Source of the DNA: Caproicibacterium amylolyticum
GTDB lineage: Bacteria > Bacillota > Clostridia > Oscillospirales > Acutalibacteraceae
Direction: 5' to 3'
DNA: 64,000 nucleotides
Assembly: GCF_014467055.1 (NCBI RefSeq)
Contig: NZ_CP060696.1
Span: 1,798,001 to 1,862,000, forward strand
Under the pieces are notes generated by a model. That model saw nothing but the letters and a program-made list of their open reading frames with translations, did no database searches and was not told the origin of the DNA. A program made the position numbers and the translations under genes. How positions within the stretch are numbered: the stretch's first letter is position 1; each line of letters begins with the position of its first letter. Shown piece by piece: positions 63,647 to 64,000 of the stretch.

Positions 63647-64000
63647 TCAGCTGCCTTTCTGCTCCACCACTTTGATTTTGTCGTAGGAAACACCGGTCTG
63701 CCCGGAAACCGCATCTTTTACAATCACAGCCGCATTTTCCATATTGGTGCTGCCCTCTTTAACAACCACACTGCATTCGCCATTTTGTAAGAAAACCACG
63801 CAGTCTGAAAAACCTTTTGCCTTAATAATATTTTCCGCATTGTTTTCCTTCATCTGCTCCTGTGCAAGCACAGCTGTTTGCTGCACTGCTTCCTTTTTTG
63901 CAACATCACTGGAATTTGCATCTGTGATGGTCTTTTCCAGAAGCTGCGCGGCACTGTCACGTGTTTTCTGGCGGTTCAGGCGTGCTTCTGTGAAGTAATC
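63647..64000 (-). CDS. spoIIIAH: Stage III sporulation protein AH, C-terminal part
   Basis: The last ~117 residues of SpoIIIAH; the start lies beyond the window end. SpoIIIAH in the mother cell membrane pairs with forespore SpoIIQ to form the feeding-tube channel. The segment 'DYFTEARLNRQKTRDSA' and the ring-forming YscJ-like domain 'IIKAKGFSDCVVFLQNGECS' are characteristic, with the end 'GVSYDKIKVVEQKGS'. It is the last gene of the spoIIIA operon. Confidence 0.93.
   Translation of the reverse strand, partial: DYFTEARLNRQKTRDSAAQLLEKTITDANSSDVAKKEAVQQTAVLAQEQMKENNAENIIKAKGFSDCVVFLQNGECSVVVKEGSTNMENAAVIVKDAVSGQTGVSYDKIKVVEQKGS

Overview
The window comes from the chromosome of a motile, spore-forming, Gram-positive anaerobe, most likely a member of the Clostridia. 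Sporulation genes (spmA, spmB, spoIIIAH), flagellar and chemotaxis genes, the rplU-prp-rpmA-obg order, DapL-type lysine/peptidoglycan synthesis, SD-led TTG/GTG starts and sigmaA-type promoters all point that way. An Oscillospiraceae/Ruminococcaceae-like organism is my best guess, but no rRNA is present to fix it.

Layout. 1-2.6 kb: end of a flagellar cluster (fliD 3' part, fliS, flgB, flgC) closed by a terminator, then an orphan 157-residue protein. 2.7-6.6 kb, minus strand: an EAL/HDOD protein, then a coupled trio of FliK-like protein, cytoplasmic FlhB-C-like protein and membrane-anchored M15 carboxypeptidase. 6.9-11.4 kb: chemotaxis operon cheA-cheW-cheR-cheB. 11.5-17.3 kb: abrB-type regulator, spmAB, an M24 peptidase, endonuclease IV, a TtcA-like PP-loop protein, a tetrahydrofolate riboswitch controlling a FolT-type transporter, and a DUF4186 protein.

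17,710-29,387 is an 11.7-kb, AT-richer integrated element bounded by a 19-bp direct repeat and placed just beyond the guaA terminator. It carries a tyrosine integrase, XRE repressor, excisionase-like protein, P4-type helicase with iteron-like octamers, a hairpin-rich oriT-like stretch, two small probable DNA-binding proteins, an IS3-family insertion, decayed gene and transposase pieces, and one cargo operon. The cargo is a secreted six-cysteine protein, three different ABC-2-type permeases, an ATPase and a membrane-anchored protein. I do not recognise this cargo as a described system; it is the most promising novelty in the window.

29.4-64 kb is housekeeping, nearly all on the minus strand: purines (purC, purF, purB, purA, guaA), carAB, dapL and dapF, gdhA (plus strand), rlmH with an MBL hydrolase, murA, an M23/LysM endopeptidase, luxS, an RluA pseudouridine synthase, ilvE, an RsmF-type methyltransferase, a small Asn/Gln/Lys-rich protein with a sigmaG-like promoter, yitT, mini-RNase III, obgE, L27/Prp/L21, prenyl synthase, a CAT-like protein, xseAB, a TsaD paralog, nusB and the end of spoIIIAH.

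No tRNA, rRNA or CRISPR array was seen. Start codons were chosen from Shine-Dalgarno spacing and family N-termini; where this differs from the longest possible frame it is stated.
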